From Candidatus Iainarchaeum sp. (lineage in GTDB: Archaea; Iainarchaeota; Iainarchaeia; Iainarchaeales; GCA-2688035): a stretch of 64,000 nt of DNA. Positions 1-7,497 of this stretch are shown here, piece by piece (the stretch's first letter is position 1; each line of letters starts with the position of its first letter). The notes under the pieces are model-generated. The model was not told the DNA's origin, did no database searches, and was given only the letters and a program-made list of their open reading frames with translations. The DNA is taken from NCBI GenBank assembly GCA_002688035.1, contig NZBU01000012.1, positions 26,797-90,796 on the forward strand. Direction: 5' to 3'. A program made the position numbers and the translations under genes.

Positions 1-1025
1 TCATCACCTAAAACTGGGAAACCATAGTGGTCGCTGTCAGCACAATTTGCTCGCTCAGGGGGATCTAAAACATTGTTGTCATCGCTCCCACAATATCTCG
101 CATAGAACGCGTTCTCTGTTTTTTGCAAGAACCCTTGTTCGTCTGCGCATGCAAAATAGCGTGCCATTGTTTCAATATTTCCTTTCGGCATATCTGCGGG
201 AAATAAATTCTTGCTCGCGTCTATTGGCAGGTAATGGTAGTCAAAGTCCATTCTCCCGCTATAATAATCTCTGTAAAAATTAACTGTTTCCGTTGATTTA
301 ATATAAGGAGTTCCATATGGGTCAACAAACAAGTCTACCTTCGCAAACATCTGCGCAGGATTTTCAGGAAGACATTCTTCTGTTCCAAGCAAGTAGTCGG
401 TATGTCTGCCTCCATCCAATCCAAGTTCTGGCAACACAAAAATATCGGTAATAATATCATATCCAACTTCAGTTGGATACTTTCTTGCAAGTAGCTCGAG
501 CAAACCGCGCAGTGTTATTGTCCCATTTGGAGTGCTTATCTGCAATTTGTCATCGCTTCTCACAATCATACTCTGCGAAATGCTTTCCCCATCTACAAGT
601 GCGACAGGCAATTTTGTAATACCTAGTTCCCCAATAATTCTTTTCCCGTCCTCGGTTGAAGCCTCAATTTTGTTTGCTGCAAAACCAATGCCGTTTTTGT
701 TCAGCAACAACACAAACGAGCCATCAATTTCACATCCAGGGCAGTCGTTCGAATAGATCAAAATAAATTTTACTGTCGAATCTACTGTTCCATTTCCAGT
801 ATGGAAATCATCAGGGTTAACAGTCTCGGGTGGCTGCGAAAGTTGCAATACCGCAATAACAACGAAGATGGCCAGTATTGCCACTAGTGCGACAATGATT
901 TTGTTCTCTTGGAACCAGTTGCCCTTCTTTGCAGCAGCTTTTTCACCTGTATTTTGCACTTTCACTATTTCTGCGCTTTTCACAGGTTTCTCAGTCTGAT
1001 TACCTTGGTTGTCTGTTTCAGCCAT
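1..1025 (-). CDS. Membrane-anchored thioredoxin-like protein (C-terminus outside window)
   Basis: The frame is open from an ATG at 1025 to the left edge, so the C-terminus is missing and the ORF track does not list it. About 35 charged residues precede one membrane helix (IIVALVAILAIFVVIAVLQL). A thioredoxin-like domain follows with the dithiol motif CPGC after a beta strand (VKFILIYSND) and a probable cis-proline loop (ELGITKLPVALVDG). Further on, VDLFVDPYGTPY resembles a second thioredoxin/DsbA-like domain whose cysteine pair is replaced. It probably handles thiols or disulfides outside the cytoplasm. The first domain resembles the repeats of the 13006-14091 protein. Substrate is unknown. 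Confidence 0.8.
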   Translation of the reverse strand, partial: MAETDNQGNQTEKPVKSAEIVKVQNTGEKAAAKKGNWFQENKIIVALVAILAIFVVIAVLQLSQPPETVNPDDFHTGNGTVDSTVKFILIYSNDCPGCEIDGSFVLLLNKNGIGFAANKIEASTEDGKRIIGELGITKLPVALVDGESISQSMIVRSDDKLQISTPNGTITLRGLLELLARKYPTEVGYDIITDIFVLPELGLDGGRHTDYLLGTEECLPENPAQMFAKVDLFVDPYGTPYIKSTETVNFYRDYYSGRMDFDYHYLPIDASKNLFPADMPKGNIETMARYFACADEQGFLQKTENAFYARYCGSDDNNVLDPPERANCADSDHYGFPVLGD

Positions 1026-1099
1026 AAAATCGCCTCAAAATTCGCCTATTCTTGAGTTAATTTATTGAATCTGCATGTTTTTAATAAACTATTGCTTTT

Positions 1100-1651
1100 T
1101 TGAGGCAAAGAGCAAAAAATAAAAAGCCTAGCAATAGGAAAGTATTTGGGGTTATGATGTCTTTAACGATATTTCTTGTAGTGCTAATAGGCGCATTGGT
1201 TTTAGGCAATATTTTGCTAGCCTTGATTAAGCCAGGGTCAGAGCAGCGAGCTGATAAAGCCGAACCAATTGAGCAGCCTAAGCTCGTTGAATCACAGGAA
1301 AAATTACCCGGCGTATTCAAATCAAATCCCTCTTTTGCGCAAGACACCGGGCAAGAGCGTGCCAACCAGCTCAACAAGCGCATTGATCGTCTTGAATCAC
1401 TTTTGCTGAAGATTAATGGCTCAAAATTCTTGGGCAAAAAGTTGAATGGAACAGTCATTGGACAAAAGCTTAGTGGCTACAACGAGTTTAAAGGAAACAC
1501 GAAAATTGAGATTGCAGCCCTCAAACAGGATATTGCCCGCGTGAAAAAAGAAATTGGTATAAAAGAAAAAAAGAATCCTGGTGAGGACTACCAGATCAAC
1601 GATAAAAAATTGCACGAGCTTGTATTTCAGACAGGCGCAGGCAAAAGCTAA
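1100..1651 (+). CDS. Single-pass membrane protein with coiled-coil tail
   Basis: Not a family I recognise. A basic N-terminus is followed by one membrane helix (SLTIFLVVLIGALVLGNILLAL), a linker rich in Glu, Pro and Lys, and a charged region with heptad-like spacing (RIDRLESLLLKI, KIEIAALKQDIARVKKEI). It looks like an anchored coiled-coil protein with most of its mass on one side of the membrane. The listed start is TTG at 1100; the in-frame ATGATG at 1154, directly before the helix, is an alternative start. It is divergent from the thioredoxin-like gene at 1025. Confidence 0.6.
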   Translation: MRQRAKNKKPSNRKVFGVMMSLTIFLVVLIGALVLGNILLALIKPGSEQRADKAEPIEQPKLVESQEKLPGVFKSNPSFAQDTGQERANQLNKRIDRLESLLLKINGSKFLGKKLNGTVIGQKLSGYNEFKGNTKIEIAALKQDIARVKKEIGIKEKKNPGEDYQINDKKLHELVFQTGAGKS

Positions 1652-2140
1652 TTACTTTCTTTTTCTAAACAATATAGTTGGCAATAGTATCGCTCCAATC
1701 AATGCGATTATTCCTGTTGGGATTTTCATTTCTCCAAATTCTATCCCCATGAACTCTGGGACACAAGCTTGCGCAACATTACAGCCTGCGGCCCAATTAC
1801 AAAGCTTGTCTGTCCCACCTGTTGTTTGCCAACGTAAATTGCAAACACTCTCGGTGCCAATCGCTGTGCATTTTGTTACTGCTTCTCTTGTGCCGCAGTC
1901 TCCACCAACAACACATAGGGGGGTACAAGGGCTCTGGTCTTGACAGCTTGCGCCAAAGGTACATGCACTTCCATATCCTGCAACCAGATTATAAAAACTA
2001 GAGCAGCTCCCGCCTCCTTTTCCAAAACAAGTTGTTACACACCCTCCTCCAGTTGGGCAAGCCCCAGCTAAGGTATTCAATGTCATAGATAAAACAAATA
2101 ACAGTCCGAAAAGAAGTAAGGCAATTGTAAGCGATTTCAT
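1652..2140 (-). CDS. Cysteine-rich surface protein with C-terminal VPEF-helix-RKRK anchor (paralogue A)
   Basis: A signal peptide (MKSLTIALLLFGLLFVLSM) precedes an exported domain of about 110 residues with some 16 cysteines, probably disulfide-bonded. The C-terminus is VPEFMGIEFGEMKIP, then a hydrophobic helix (TGIIALIGAILLPTILF) and RKRK, a tripartite layout like the PGF/PEF-CTERM sorting signals of archaea. It is clearly paralogous to the protein at 55945-56433, which shares the cysteine spacing and the VPEF.GIEF and STGIIAL..AI.LPT elements. It is probably a cell-envelope protein of unknown role. No archaeosortase gene is visible in the window. Confidence 0.8.
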   Translation of the reverse strand: MKSLTIALLLFGLLFVLSMTLNTLAGACPTGGGCVTTCFGKGGGSCSSFYNLVAGYGSACTFGASCQDQSPCTPLCVVGGDCGTREAVTKCTAIGTESVCNLRWQTTGGTDKLCNWAAGCNVAQACVPEFMGIEFGEMKIPTGIIALIGAILLPTILFRKRK

Positions 2141-2177
2141 TCTATATTATTGATGTCTTTCTCTTATAAAATTCTGT

Positions 2178-2861
2178 CTAATTGTCCGTTCTCCAGCTTT
2201 TTCTAATTTCTTTGTCCTTGCTCTTGTCTCTTGCAGCCTTTGCAAGCACGCTTGCCGCGCCCACCACTGGGTTAAGATCATCGGCTTTTGGCATAAATTC
2301 TACTCCTTCTAAGCCTTGATTTAAGGGGCTTCCGTCAACCAAAATCCTGCCTTTGAAGCCTTTTTCCCTGAAATTCTGCACTATTTCAGCTATCATTTCA
2401 AGCTCTATATCATTCATTGTCCTGCCTTTTCCACGCAGACTATCTATCTCACCAGCTCTCTTTGACAGCACCAAATGCCCCTTAGAGTGCTTTAAAACCA
2501 CTTTTTTGGCCCTCCCAATTTTCCCTATTTTCTTGCTGTCACGAAGCTCCCTAAGTTCATTTGTGTTCCCAAGAACACCTGCAACAACAAAGGGCCCGAA
2601 GTTCTCACCGCGGCCTGTTTCATCAATTCCTACTAAAAGCTCTCCAACCGAGCCTATGTTATGTAGAAGTATGTCCTTGGTTTTCTCTGCGTCCTCACCC
2701 TGAATCAGCAGCTTTCCACTAGTGTAAAGCGTAACAACACTTTCCCCTATCTTAACACGCACGTCCTCATATTGGGTCTTGGTTTCAAGGGCTTCAAAGC
2801 CAGCCAAGTATTCCTTAACTGTTTTCTTCTCCTGTTCAGAAAAATTGAGGGAAATGTTCAT
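2178..2861 (-). CDS. Ribonuclease HII/HIII-like protein, short C-terminus
   Basis: It should cleave RNA in RNA-DNA hybrids. The N-terminal ~75 residues (VVTLYTSGKLLIQGEDAEK) look like the TBP-like substrate-binding domain typical of RNase HIII. The catalytic domain has GIDETGRGENFGPFVVAGV, the second acidic site ILVDGSPL, and NPVVGAASVLAKAARD, which matches the RNase HII motif with its final Asp. The protein stops about 15 residues after that motif, where family members normally continue for 40-60 residues, so it may be truncated. The ORF track starts at 2900, but a TATA box (ATTTAAAT) lies about 25 bases before the ATG at 2861, favouring a leaderless start there. Confidence 0.8.
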   Translation of the reverse strand: MNISLNFSEQEKKTVKEYLAGFEALETKTQYEDVRVKIGESVVTLYTSGKLLIQGEDAEKTKDILLHNIGSVGELLVGIDETGRGENFGPFVVAGVLGNTNELRELRDSKKIGKIGRAKKVVLKHSKGHLVLSKRAGEIDSLRGKGRTMNDIELEMIAEIVQNFREKGFKGRILVDGSPLNQGLEGVEFMPKADDLNPVVGAASVLAKAARDKSKDKEIRKSWRTDN

Positions 2862-2928
2862 GCAAAAGAATACTGCTTCCTTGAATTTAAATCTTTTCAA
2901 GCAGCTAATGATCTGACAGCCTTATGAT

Positions 2929-3573
2929 TCAAAGACTTGGCTTTTCTGTTTTTTTAAATACTATAAAAGAGTATACAACGGCCGCAAGCGCGGCAACCAA
3001 TACTGTTCCAACAGCAACCCAAACAACTTGTTCAATTAGAAGTGCAGCCAGTATTGTTAGTATTCCAGCCACCATAAATAATTTTCCACCAAGCTCATGT
3101 GTTTTATCCCAGACTTCATCATTAGCAAGTGTCCAAGGAGTTCTAATTCCAACAAAAAAGTTTCTCTTAAACTTTGGCATTAACCATCCAATCGCAGCGA
3201 ACATAAAACCCAAGGGTAGTACAAAAAGCTGTGAATAATTTGCGTTCACATCAAAGTTTGGTAGCAGCGTAACAATAAAGAATAGTCCAAAGAAAATTTG
3301 CAACACAAGCGCCATTTGCCAATACTGAGCTTCAAATGCCTTGAGGTTTTGTTTGAAAACCGCGATCTTTGGAATTACTATAAATATCAAAAAAACAAGA
3401 GCCATTATCATGGGGAATGCAAAAGCGCCAACCCAAGCATCTCCAAATCCATCTGCCTGCCCTGCGGCATTCCAATGTGTTGGAACAGTATTTGGCAACA
3501 TCGGGTAAACAAGAAAGCCACCTATAACTGCTACGATGAGCAGGGCAAATGCAAGTGCTTTTGAAACATTCAT
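2929..3573 (-). CDS. SdpI/DUF1648 family membrane protein
   Basis: Six hydrophobic segments are visible. The N-terminal part matches the DUF1648 pattern (VYPMLPNTVPTHWNAAGQAD), and the SdpI signature RNFFVGIRTPWTLANDEVWDKTH lies near residue 135. In Bacillus, SdpI protects against the SdpC toxin and senses it, but most archaeal homologues have no known partner and none is visible here. Length (214 aa) is normal. Function beyond family membership is open. Confidence 0.88.
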   Translation of the reverse strand: MNVSKALAFALLIVAVIGGFLVYPMLPNTVPTHWNAAGQADGFGDAWVGAFAFPMIMALVFLIFIVIPKIAVFKQNLKAFEAQYWQMALVLQIFFGLFFIVTLLPNFDVNANYSQLFVLPLGFMFAAIGWLMPKFKRNFFVGIRTPWTLANDEVWDKTHELGGKLFMVAGILTILAALLIEQVVWVAVGTVLVAALAAVVYSFIVFKKTEKPSL

Positions 3574-3650
3574 TCATAATAATATGTACTTAACTTGTTT
3601 TTTATTGTTTCTAGTCATTCTTTTTCATTTGTGAGTTGCATCAAGTTGAG

Positions 3651-3712
3651 GGCTCAGGGTTGAGTTGTATCTTCACAGCTTGCGCTCGGTAGGTGTTAAC
3701 CTCATCATTGCC
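3651..3712 (-). ncRNA. Candidate C/D box guide sRNA
   Basis: On the minus strand: a short closing stem GGC/GCC, a perfect C box (ATGATGA), a 12-base guide (GGTTAACACCTA), a D'-like box CCGA, a C'-like box GTGAAGA, a second 12-base guide (TACAACTCAACC) and a perfect D box CTGA. Equal 12-base guides are typical of archaeal 2'-O-methylation guides. An AT-rich element (TTAATTTTAAGG) sits about 25-30 bases upstream. The D' and C' boxes each carry one mismatch and the stem is short, so this is a candidate only. It fills the gap between the SdpI and tag genes. Confidence 0.55.
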
Positions 3713-3769
3713 GTATGTATCGTATGGTGTTAATGCCTTAAAATTAACGGTTGTTGGAAATAAAGCGTT

Positions 3770-4348
3770 TCAATTTATTTCTGAATGTCTAAAACAATTT
3801 ACTTCATGATCATTCACAACGCCGACAGACTGCAGGAACGCGTATATTATCGTGGATCCGACAAAATTCATACCTCTTTTTTTGAGGTCTTTTGATATCT
3901 TGTCAGACAGTGCAGTTTTTGCAGGTATTTGTTTCCAACTCTTATATCTATTTTTGATTGGTTTGCCTTCCACAAAACCCTGTAAATATTTACTGAACGA
4001 GCCGAATTCTTTTCTAATCTCAAGGAATGCCCTAGCATTCTTGATTGCCGATTCAATCTTCAACCTGTTCCTGATTATTCCTTCGTCTTTCATTAATCTT
4101 GCAACATCCCTTTTGCCATATTTTGCGATCTTAACAAAATCAAATCCGGAAAAAGCTTTCTTAAACTTCTCCCGCTTCTTAAGAATTGTCAGCCACGAAA
4201 GTCCGGCCTGAAAACCTTCAAGCAAAAGCATCTCAAAAAGTTTCCTGTCACTGTGCACTGGAGCGCCCCATTCCTTATCATGGTATTCTAAGTAAATTCT
4301 ATTATTTTCTGGCACCCACCCGCATCTTTTTTTCACTTGCTTGTTCAA
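3770..4348 (-). CDS. tag: DNA-3-methyladenine glycosylase I
   Basis: Removes 3-methyladenine from DNA, starting base excision repair. The Tag signature is complete: RCGWV at the N-terminus, YHDKEWGAPVHSDRKLFEML, GFQAGLSWLTILKKRE, a helical central region, and MNFVGSTIIYAFLQSVGVVNDHEVNCF near the end. The Cys and His of RCGW, YHDKEW and DHEVNCF are the expected zinc-snap ligands. Length (192 aa) is normal. The family is mainly bacterial, so this gene may have been acquired by transfer. Confidence 0.95.
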   Translation of the reverse strand: MNKQVKKRCGWVPENNRIYLEYHDKEWGAPVHSDRKLFEMLLLEGFQAGLSWLTILKKREKFKKAFSGFDFVKIAKYGKRDVARLMKDEGIIRNRLKIESAIKNARAFLEIRKEFGSFSKYLQGFVEGKPIKNRYKSWKQIPAKTALSDKISKDLKKRGMNFVGSTIIYAFLQSVGVVNDHEVNCFRHSEIN

Positions 4349-4412
4349 AGTCTAAAACCTCTTTCAAACCAAGTTTTCCTCTAGGGTAAAGAGTGAAGAA
4401 ACATTGATTTTA

Positions 4413-4844
4413 TTACCTAACATTTCCCGCGTAGTACTGCCTTGGCTTATCAACAAATGTTTTCTTTAGTTTTTCAAAGCCAATGCTGCGGGAGATTCCA
4501 TGTGATGTGACCTTTCCGACAACTTCTCCTTTCTCATTAGTTACTGCTAAGCGCCTGATATTTTTTTCATTCATCAAAGTATAAGCCTCTTTAACCTTCT
4601 CGTTTTCTCCAATTGTTATGATTGGGGCGCTCATTATCTCCTCGACTTTAACAGTGGCTGAATCAAGGCCTTTTGCCACAACCTTTTTGAGAAAGTCCCT
4701 TTCTGTGAGAACCCCCACTGGCTTGCCCTCTTTTTCCACAAGCGTGCTACCTGTTCCTTTTTCCCTCATTAAGACAGCGGCATCCATTATAAGCGCATCA
4801 TGTTTGACGCGAAGAAATCTTGTCATATTATCTTTTACAGTCAT
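4413..4844 (-). CDS. Two-CBS-domain protein
   Basis: The protein consists of two CBS motifs (residues ~8-60 and ~70-125) and a short basic tail. Recognisable stretches are DAAVLMREKGTGSTLVEKEG, PVGVLTERDFLKKVV, IMSAPIITIGENEKVKEAY and NIRRLAVTNEKGEVVGKVT. Such stand-alone proteins usually bind adenine nucleotides or SAM and regulate another protein; the partner is unknown here. The ORF track begins upstream at 4859, but GGGGGGA just before the ATG at 4844 makes that the better start. Confidence 0.85.
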   Translation of the reverse strand: MTVKDNMTRFLRVKHDALIMDAAVLMREKGTGSTLVEKEGKPVGVLTERDFLKKVVAKGLDSATVKVEEIMSAPIITIGENEKVKEAYTLMNEKNIRRLAVTNEKGEVVGKVTSHGISRSIGFEKLKKTFVDKPRQYYAGNVR

Positions 4845-4951
4845 GGCAATTCCCCCCACATTTTAGTAATAATATGTCTTGAAAGAATAAAAACATTGCT
4901 TTCGGATTAAAAAAAATAAGTAGACTCAGGGTTGGATCGAAAATTATTTAA

Positions 4952-5263
4952 TTAGCCATTGGTTAATGCAAGGATAAAACTAGTATTTTCATTAGCCTTT
5001 AGGGAATGAACTGCATTCTCTTTCATATAGATAAATACGCCGGGTAACATGGGTATATCTTTTCCTTCAAGATTGAAGATTCCATCCCCCTCAATTACAT
5101 AAACAAATCCTTGTTTTGTGGATGTATGATTAGATATATCTGTTCCCTTAGCCATACAAAACAAAGTAATATTCAATTTATCATTCTTCACAATGTCTTT
5201 GCTCAAGATTCCTTTTTTTGGATATTCGATGAGTTCATTTATTTTTTCATCCATATTAATCAT
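4952..5263 (-). CDS. Small cupin-domain protein
   Basis: A single beta-barrel cupin is recognisable from ISNHTSTKQGFVYVIEGDGIFNLEGKDIPMLPGVFIYMKENAVHSLKANE: a His-containing first motif and PG....(6)..H.L second motif. It may bind a metal or small ligand; the activity cannot be deduced. The start at 5263 (MINMDEK) avoids the overlap with the next gene that the longer ORF from 5317 would need. Confidence 0.75.
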   Translation of the reverse strand: MINMDEKINELIEYPKKGILSKDIVKNDKLNITLFCMAKGTDISNHTSTKQGFVYVIEGDGIFNLEGKDIPMLPGVFIYMKENAVHSLKANENTSFILALTNG

Positions 5264-5285
5264 CTTCTCCAGTGCATTGATATGC

Positions 5286-5531
5286 TCAAAATGGCCATCT
5301 AAACAAATAAAAGGCAAGTAAGGTATGGGCTACAACAGAGAGAATAAAGCCCCACCAATAGTAACAGTGTTTGCTGTAAAACCATTGGAATTTCTTATTG
5401 GGCAAAAGCCTGTTCAATAACCAAACTCCGCCAATACATCTACAAGATAGTGCGACGAGCAGCAAAAACACTAAATTAGTTATACCTAAGAGGAAAATAA
5501 GTTTTATTCCAAGTGCATAATCTAATGCCAT
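5286..5531 (-). CDS. Small membrane protein, hypothetical
   Basis: An 81-residue protein with two or three hydrophobic segments (LIFLLGITNLVFLLLVALSC and WWGFILSVVAHTLLAFYLF), a CRC pair between them and an aromatic, basic loop (NKKFQWFYSKHCYYWW). I do not recognise the family. It lies 15 bases downstream of the cytochrome b5-like lipoprotein on the same strand and is probably cotranscribed, so a membrane partner role is possible. Confidence 0.55.
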   Translation of the reverse strand: MALDYALGIKLIFLLGITNLVFLLLVALSCRCIGGVWLLNRLLPNKKFQWFYSKHCYYWWGFILSVVAHTLLAFYLFRWPF

Positions 5532-5546
5532 GTTTTGCCAATCCTT

Positions 5547-6017
5547 TTATTCTGCCAAATCTCCAATATAAAGAGGTTCGCTTCTTGTTCTTGCTCCTGA
5601 TGAATGTGGCGTCCCTGAACCCATCGGTCTTGTCTCAAACAAGGTTGTAGCATCTTTTCCACAACCTTCCAAGATTGCTATTCCGCCAGGGTGTGATGAA
5701 ATAAACTCTGTTACTGCATATACTTTACCGTCAAGTACCATCCAGCAATCAGTCTCAGTACTGTGTTCTGCTACTTCTTCCAAAGTGTATGTTGGCTGTA
5801 AATCTTCAGGAGGTATTGGTGGTGTGTTGTCATTGCTTGGGGGTGTAGGTGGTGTGTCGTCGTCAAGTGCAGGGGGTGGTGTTTGGCCATCAGTGTTTTC
5901 CGCATCTGTTTGAGTATCAGACTCGTCAACAGTATAGTCTGCTTCAGATTGAGTACAACCCGAAATAAGAAGCAAGACTACTAGCGCAACAATCAAAAAA
6001 ACCCAATTTGTTTTCAT
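5547..6017 (-). CDS. Lipoprotein with cytochrome b5-like heme-binding domain
   Basis: A lipobox (LLLISGC) follows the signal helix, so the protein is probably lipid-anchored outside the cell. A Thr/Pro/Asp-rich spacer of about 55 residues leads to a cytochrome b5-like domain: [40 protein letters not shown] supplies one axial heme ligand and a histidine in GTPHSSGAR probably the second. It may act as an external electron carrier. It is followed closely by a small membrane protein (5286-5531). Confidence 0.87.
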   Translation of the reverse strand: MKTNWVFLIVALVVLLLISGCTQSEADYTVDESDTQTDAENTDGQTPPPALDDDTPPTPPSNDNTPPIPPEDLQPTYTLEEVAEHSTETDCWMVLDGKVYAVTEFISSHPGGIAILEGCGKDATTLFETRPMGSGTPHSSGARTRSEPLYIGDLAE

Positions 6018-6035
6018 CCAATCTCGCCTATTCTT

Positions 6036-6539
6036 TTACAGTAATCCTTCTTTTATTTCTTTAGTAAACATTACAATATTTGTTTTCCCTAGCTTATCTG
6101 TTTCTATTACCCCGCGGTCAATAAGCCTTTGAACAATGCGATGCGATTTTACTTTACTCATTCCTGGGAGTCTTGTTAGCTCGGCCTGCAGTGCCTTTCC
6201 GTGATTCTCAATCAGCAGATTTACAAGTTTTTTCTCATCTAGATTGAGGAACTGTAAAAGCACCTCTGTATTGCTTTTCAGTGCTTCCTGTTTGATTTCG
6301 ACTTTACCAGTCATCAAGTAGTATGTTCCTGCACCAGCAATAAGTGCAATGCTTGCAATTAAAGGTATTGCTGCTATTAAAAAATCAAGTTGCTGTTTGT
6401 GTGGACAGGCACTTGTTCCTACTGCAGGACAAAAGTTTACATCACTCGTTTGTATAAGCAAAATGTTGACGCTGAATACTGTGTAAAGAAAGGCAACCAC
6501 TACAATAATGCCGATGATTAGTTTCTTGTTCTTGTCCAT
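6036..6539 (-). CDS. Membrane-anchored helix-turn-helix regulator
   Basis: Two membrane helices (LIIGIIVVVAFLYTVFSVNILL and FLIAAIPLIASIALIAGAGTYYL) flank an outside loop with two cysteines (FCPAVGTSACPHK). The cytoplasmic C-terminal half is a winged-helix DNA-binding domain (LVNLLIENHGKALQAELTR, SHRIVQRLIDRGVIETDKLG). It may be a one-component sensor whose loop cysteines respond to redox state, which is an inference. The ATG at 6539 (MDKNKK) is preferred over the TTG at 6563. Confidence 0.75.
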   Translation of the reverse strand: MDKNKKLIIGIIVVVAFLYTVFSVNILLIQTSDVNFCPAVGTSACPHKQQLDFLIAAIPLIASIALIAGAGTYYLMTGKVEIKQEALKSNTEVLLQFLNLDEKKLVNLLIENHGKALQAELTRLPGMSKVKSHRIVQRLIDRGVIETDKLGKTNIVMFTKEIKEGLL

Positions 6540-6579
6540 GGTTAAAAACAATCTTTGCTGCAAAACAATTTAAATCTTT

Positions 6580-7407
6580 TTAATCGGTGATTTCTCCCCT
6601 TACTGAGATTATCTTTTGTTCAACAGGAATTTCTTTGCCTGAATCACCAAGTGCTTCTTCCACAATACTTTGTAAACCAAAGCAGCATGGAACTTCCATG
6701 TGTGCGATCGTAATGCTCTTGATATTGTTATCTTTGAAAATAGCGGTTAGCTTTTCTTTGTAAAATTTTACATCATCGAGCTTTGGGCAACCAATAACCA
6801 AAGATTTTCCTTCCAAGAATTCTGAATGAAAGTTCGCGTTTGCAAATGGAACACAGTCAGCTGCAATCAGCAAGTCAGCATCATTAAAGTATGAAGCATT
6901 GGGTGAGACCAGCATTAATTGCACTGGCCATTGCCCGAGTTCTGAGCGCTGTCTTGTCTGCTTTTCAGCCTCCTCGGCTTTCTCTTCCTTTCTAAAATCC
7001 TGCATTGCGCTTCCGGGGCAACTGTGTGGCAAAGGCGCTTTATCTTCTTTTTCAAGGGGATTATCAATCCCATTCTCTTCAAGGAATTCGGTGGCTTCTT
7101 TCAAATAACCTTCCTCGCCGTGCTCTTTCAAGTGCTCTAAATGTGCTTTGATCGTGTTTTCTCCCTTTTTTACAATCTCTTCCATTACCTTCTTCTCATC
7201 ATAGGGCTCTGCCTCTCTTTTAATAATGTGCATTGCTTCTTGCGGGCAGTGCCCAATGCACGCTCCTAATCCATCACAATGCAAATCACTCACAAGCCTT
7301 GCTTTGTCATCAATGATTTGTAATGCTCCCTCGGGACAATTTGGAATGCATTCTCCGCAACCATTACACTTTTCTTCATCAATTTCAATAATCTCTCTTT
7401 CCACCAT
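6580..7407 (-). CDS. 2x[4Fe-4S] ferredoxin-domain protein
   Basis: The first 65 residues hold two clusters of cysteines: CNGCGECIPNCPEGA, and CDGLGACIGHCPQEA, in which one Cys spacing is altered. A helical linker and an SCPGSAMQ motif follow. The last ~110 residues form an alpha/beta domain with further cysteines (AADCVPFAN, VIGCPKLDD, EVPCCFG). It is probably a cytoplasmic electron carrier or redox enzyme of unknown substrate, belonging to a family found in anaerobes. GGAGG precedes the ATG. Its promoter carries a 16-base palindrome and an AGTATACT element shared with the rubrerythrin promoter. Confidence 0.82.
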   Translation of the reverse strand: MVEREIIEIDEEKCNGCGECIPNCPEGALQIIDDKARLVSDLHCDGLGACIGHCPQEAMHIIKREAEPYDEKKVMEEIVKKGENTIKAHLEHLKEHGEEGYLKEATEFLEENGIDNPLEKEDKAPLPHSCPGSAMQDFRKEEKAEEAEKQTRQRSELGQWPVQLMLVSPNASYFNDADLLIAADCVPFANANFHSEFLEGKSLVIGCPKLDDVKFYKEKLTAIFKDNNIKSITIAHMEVPCCFGLQSIVEEALGDSGKEIPVEQKIISVRGEITD

Positions 7408-7431
7408 TCTAAAATCCTCCTTGGTTTCAAA

Positions 7432-7460
7432 AGTATACTATGTAACGATTTATTTAAAAC
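7432..7460 (-). promoter_or_regulatory. Fe-S protein promoter with AGTATACT element
   Basis: On the minus strand a BRE/TATA region (CGCGGTTTTAAATA) is followed 20 bases later by the palindrome AGTATACT (7432-7439), near the expected transcription start. The rubrerythrin promoter has the same two parts at the same spacing. Confidence 0.6.
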
Positions 7461-7467
7461 CGCGGAA

Positions 7468-7483
7468 GTTTCCATATGGAAAC
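7468..7483. promoter_or_regulatory. 16-base perfect palindrome, candidate regulator site
   Basis: GTTTCCATATGGAAAC reads the same on both strands and lies directly upstream of the TATA box of the Fe-S protein gene, downstream of the cysH stop codon. Its position fits an activator site or an operator for a dimeric regulator. Confidence 0.55.
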
Positions 7484-7497
7484 CAGCTGCCTCTATT

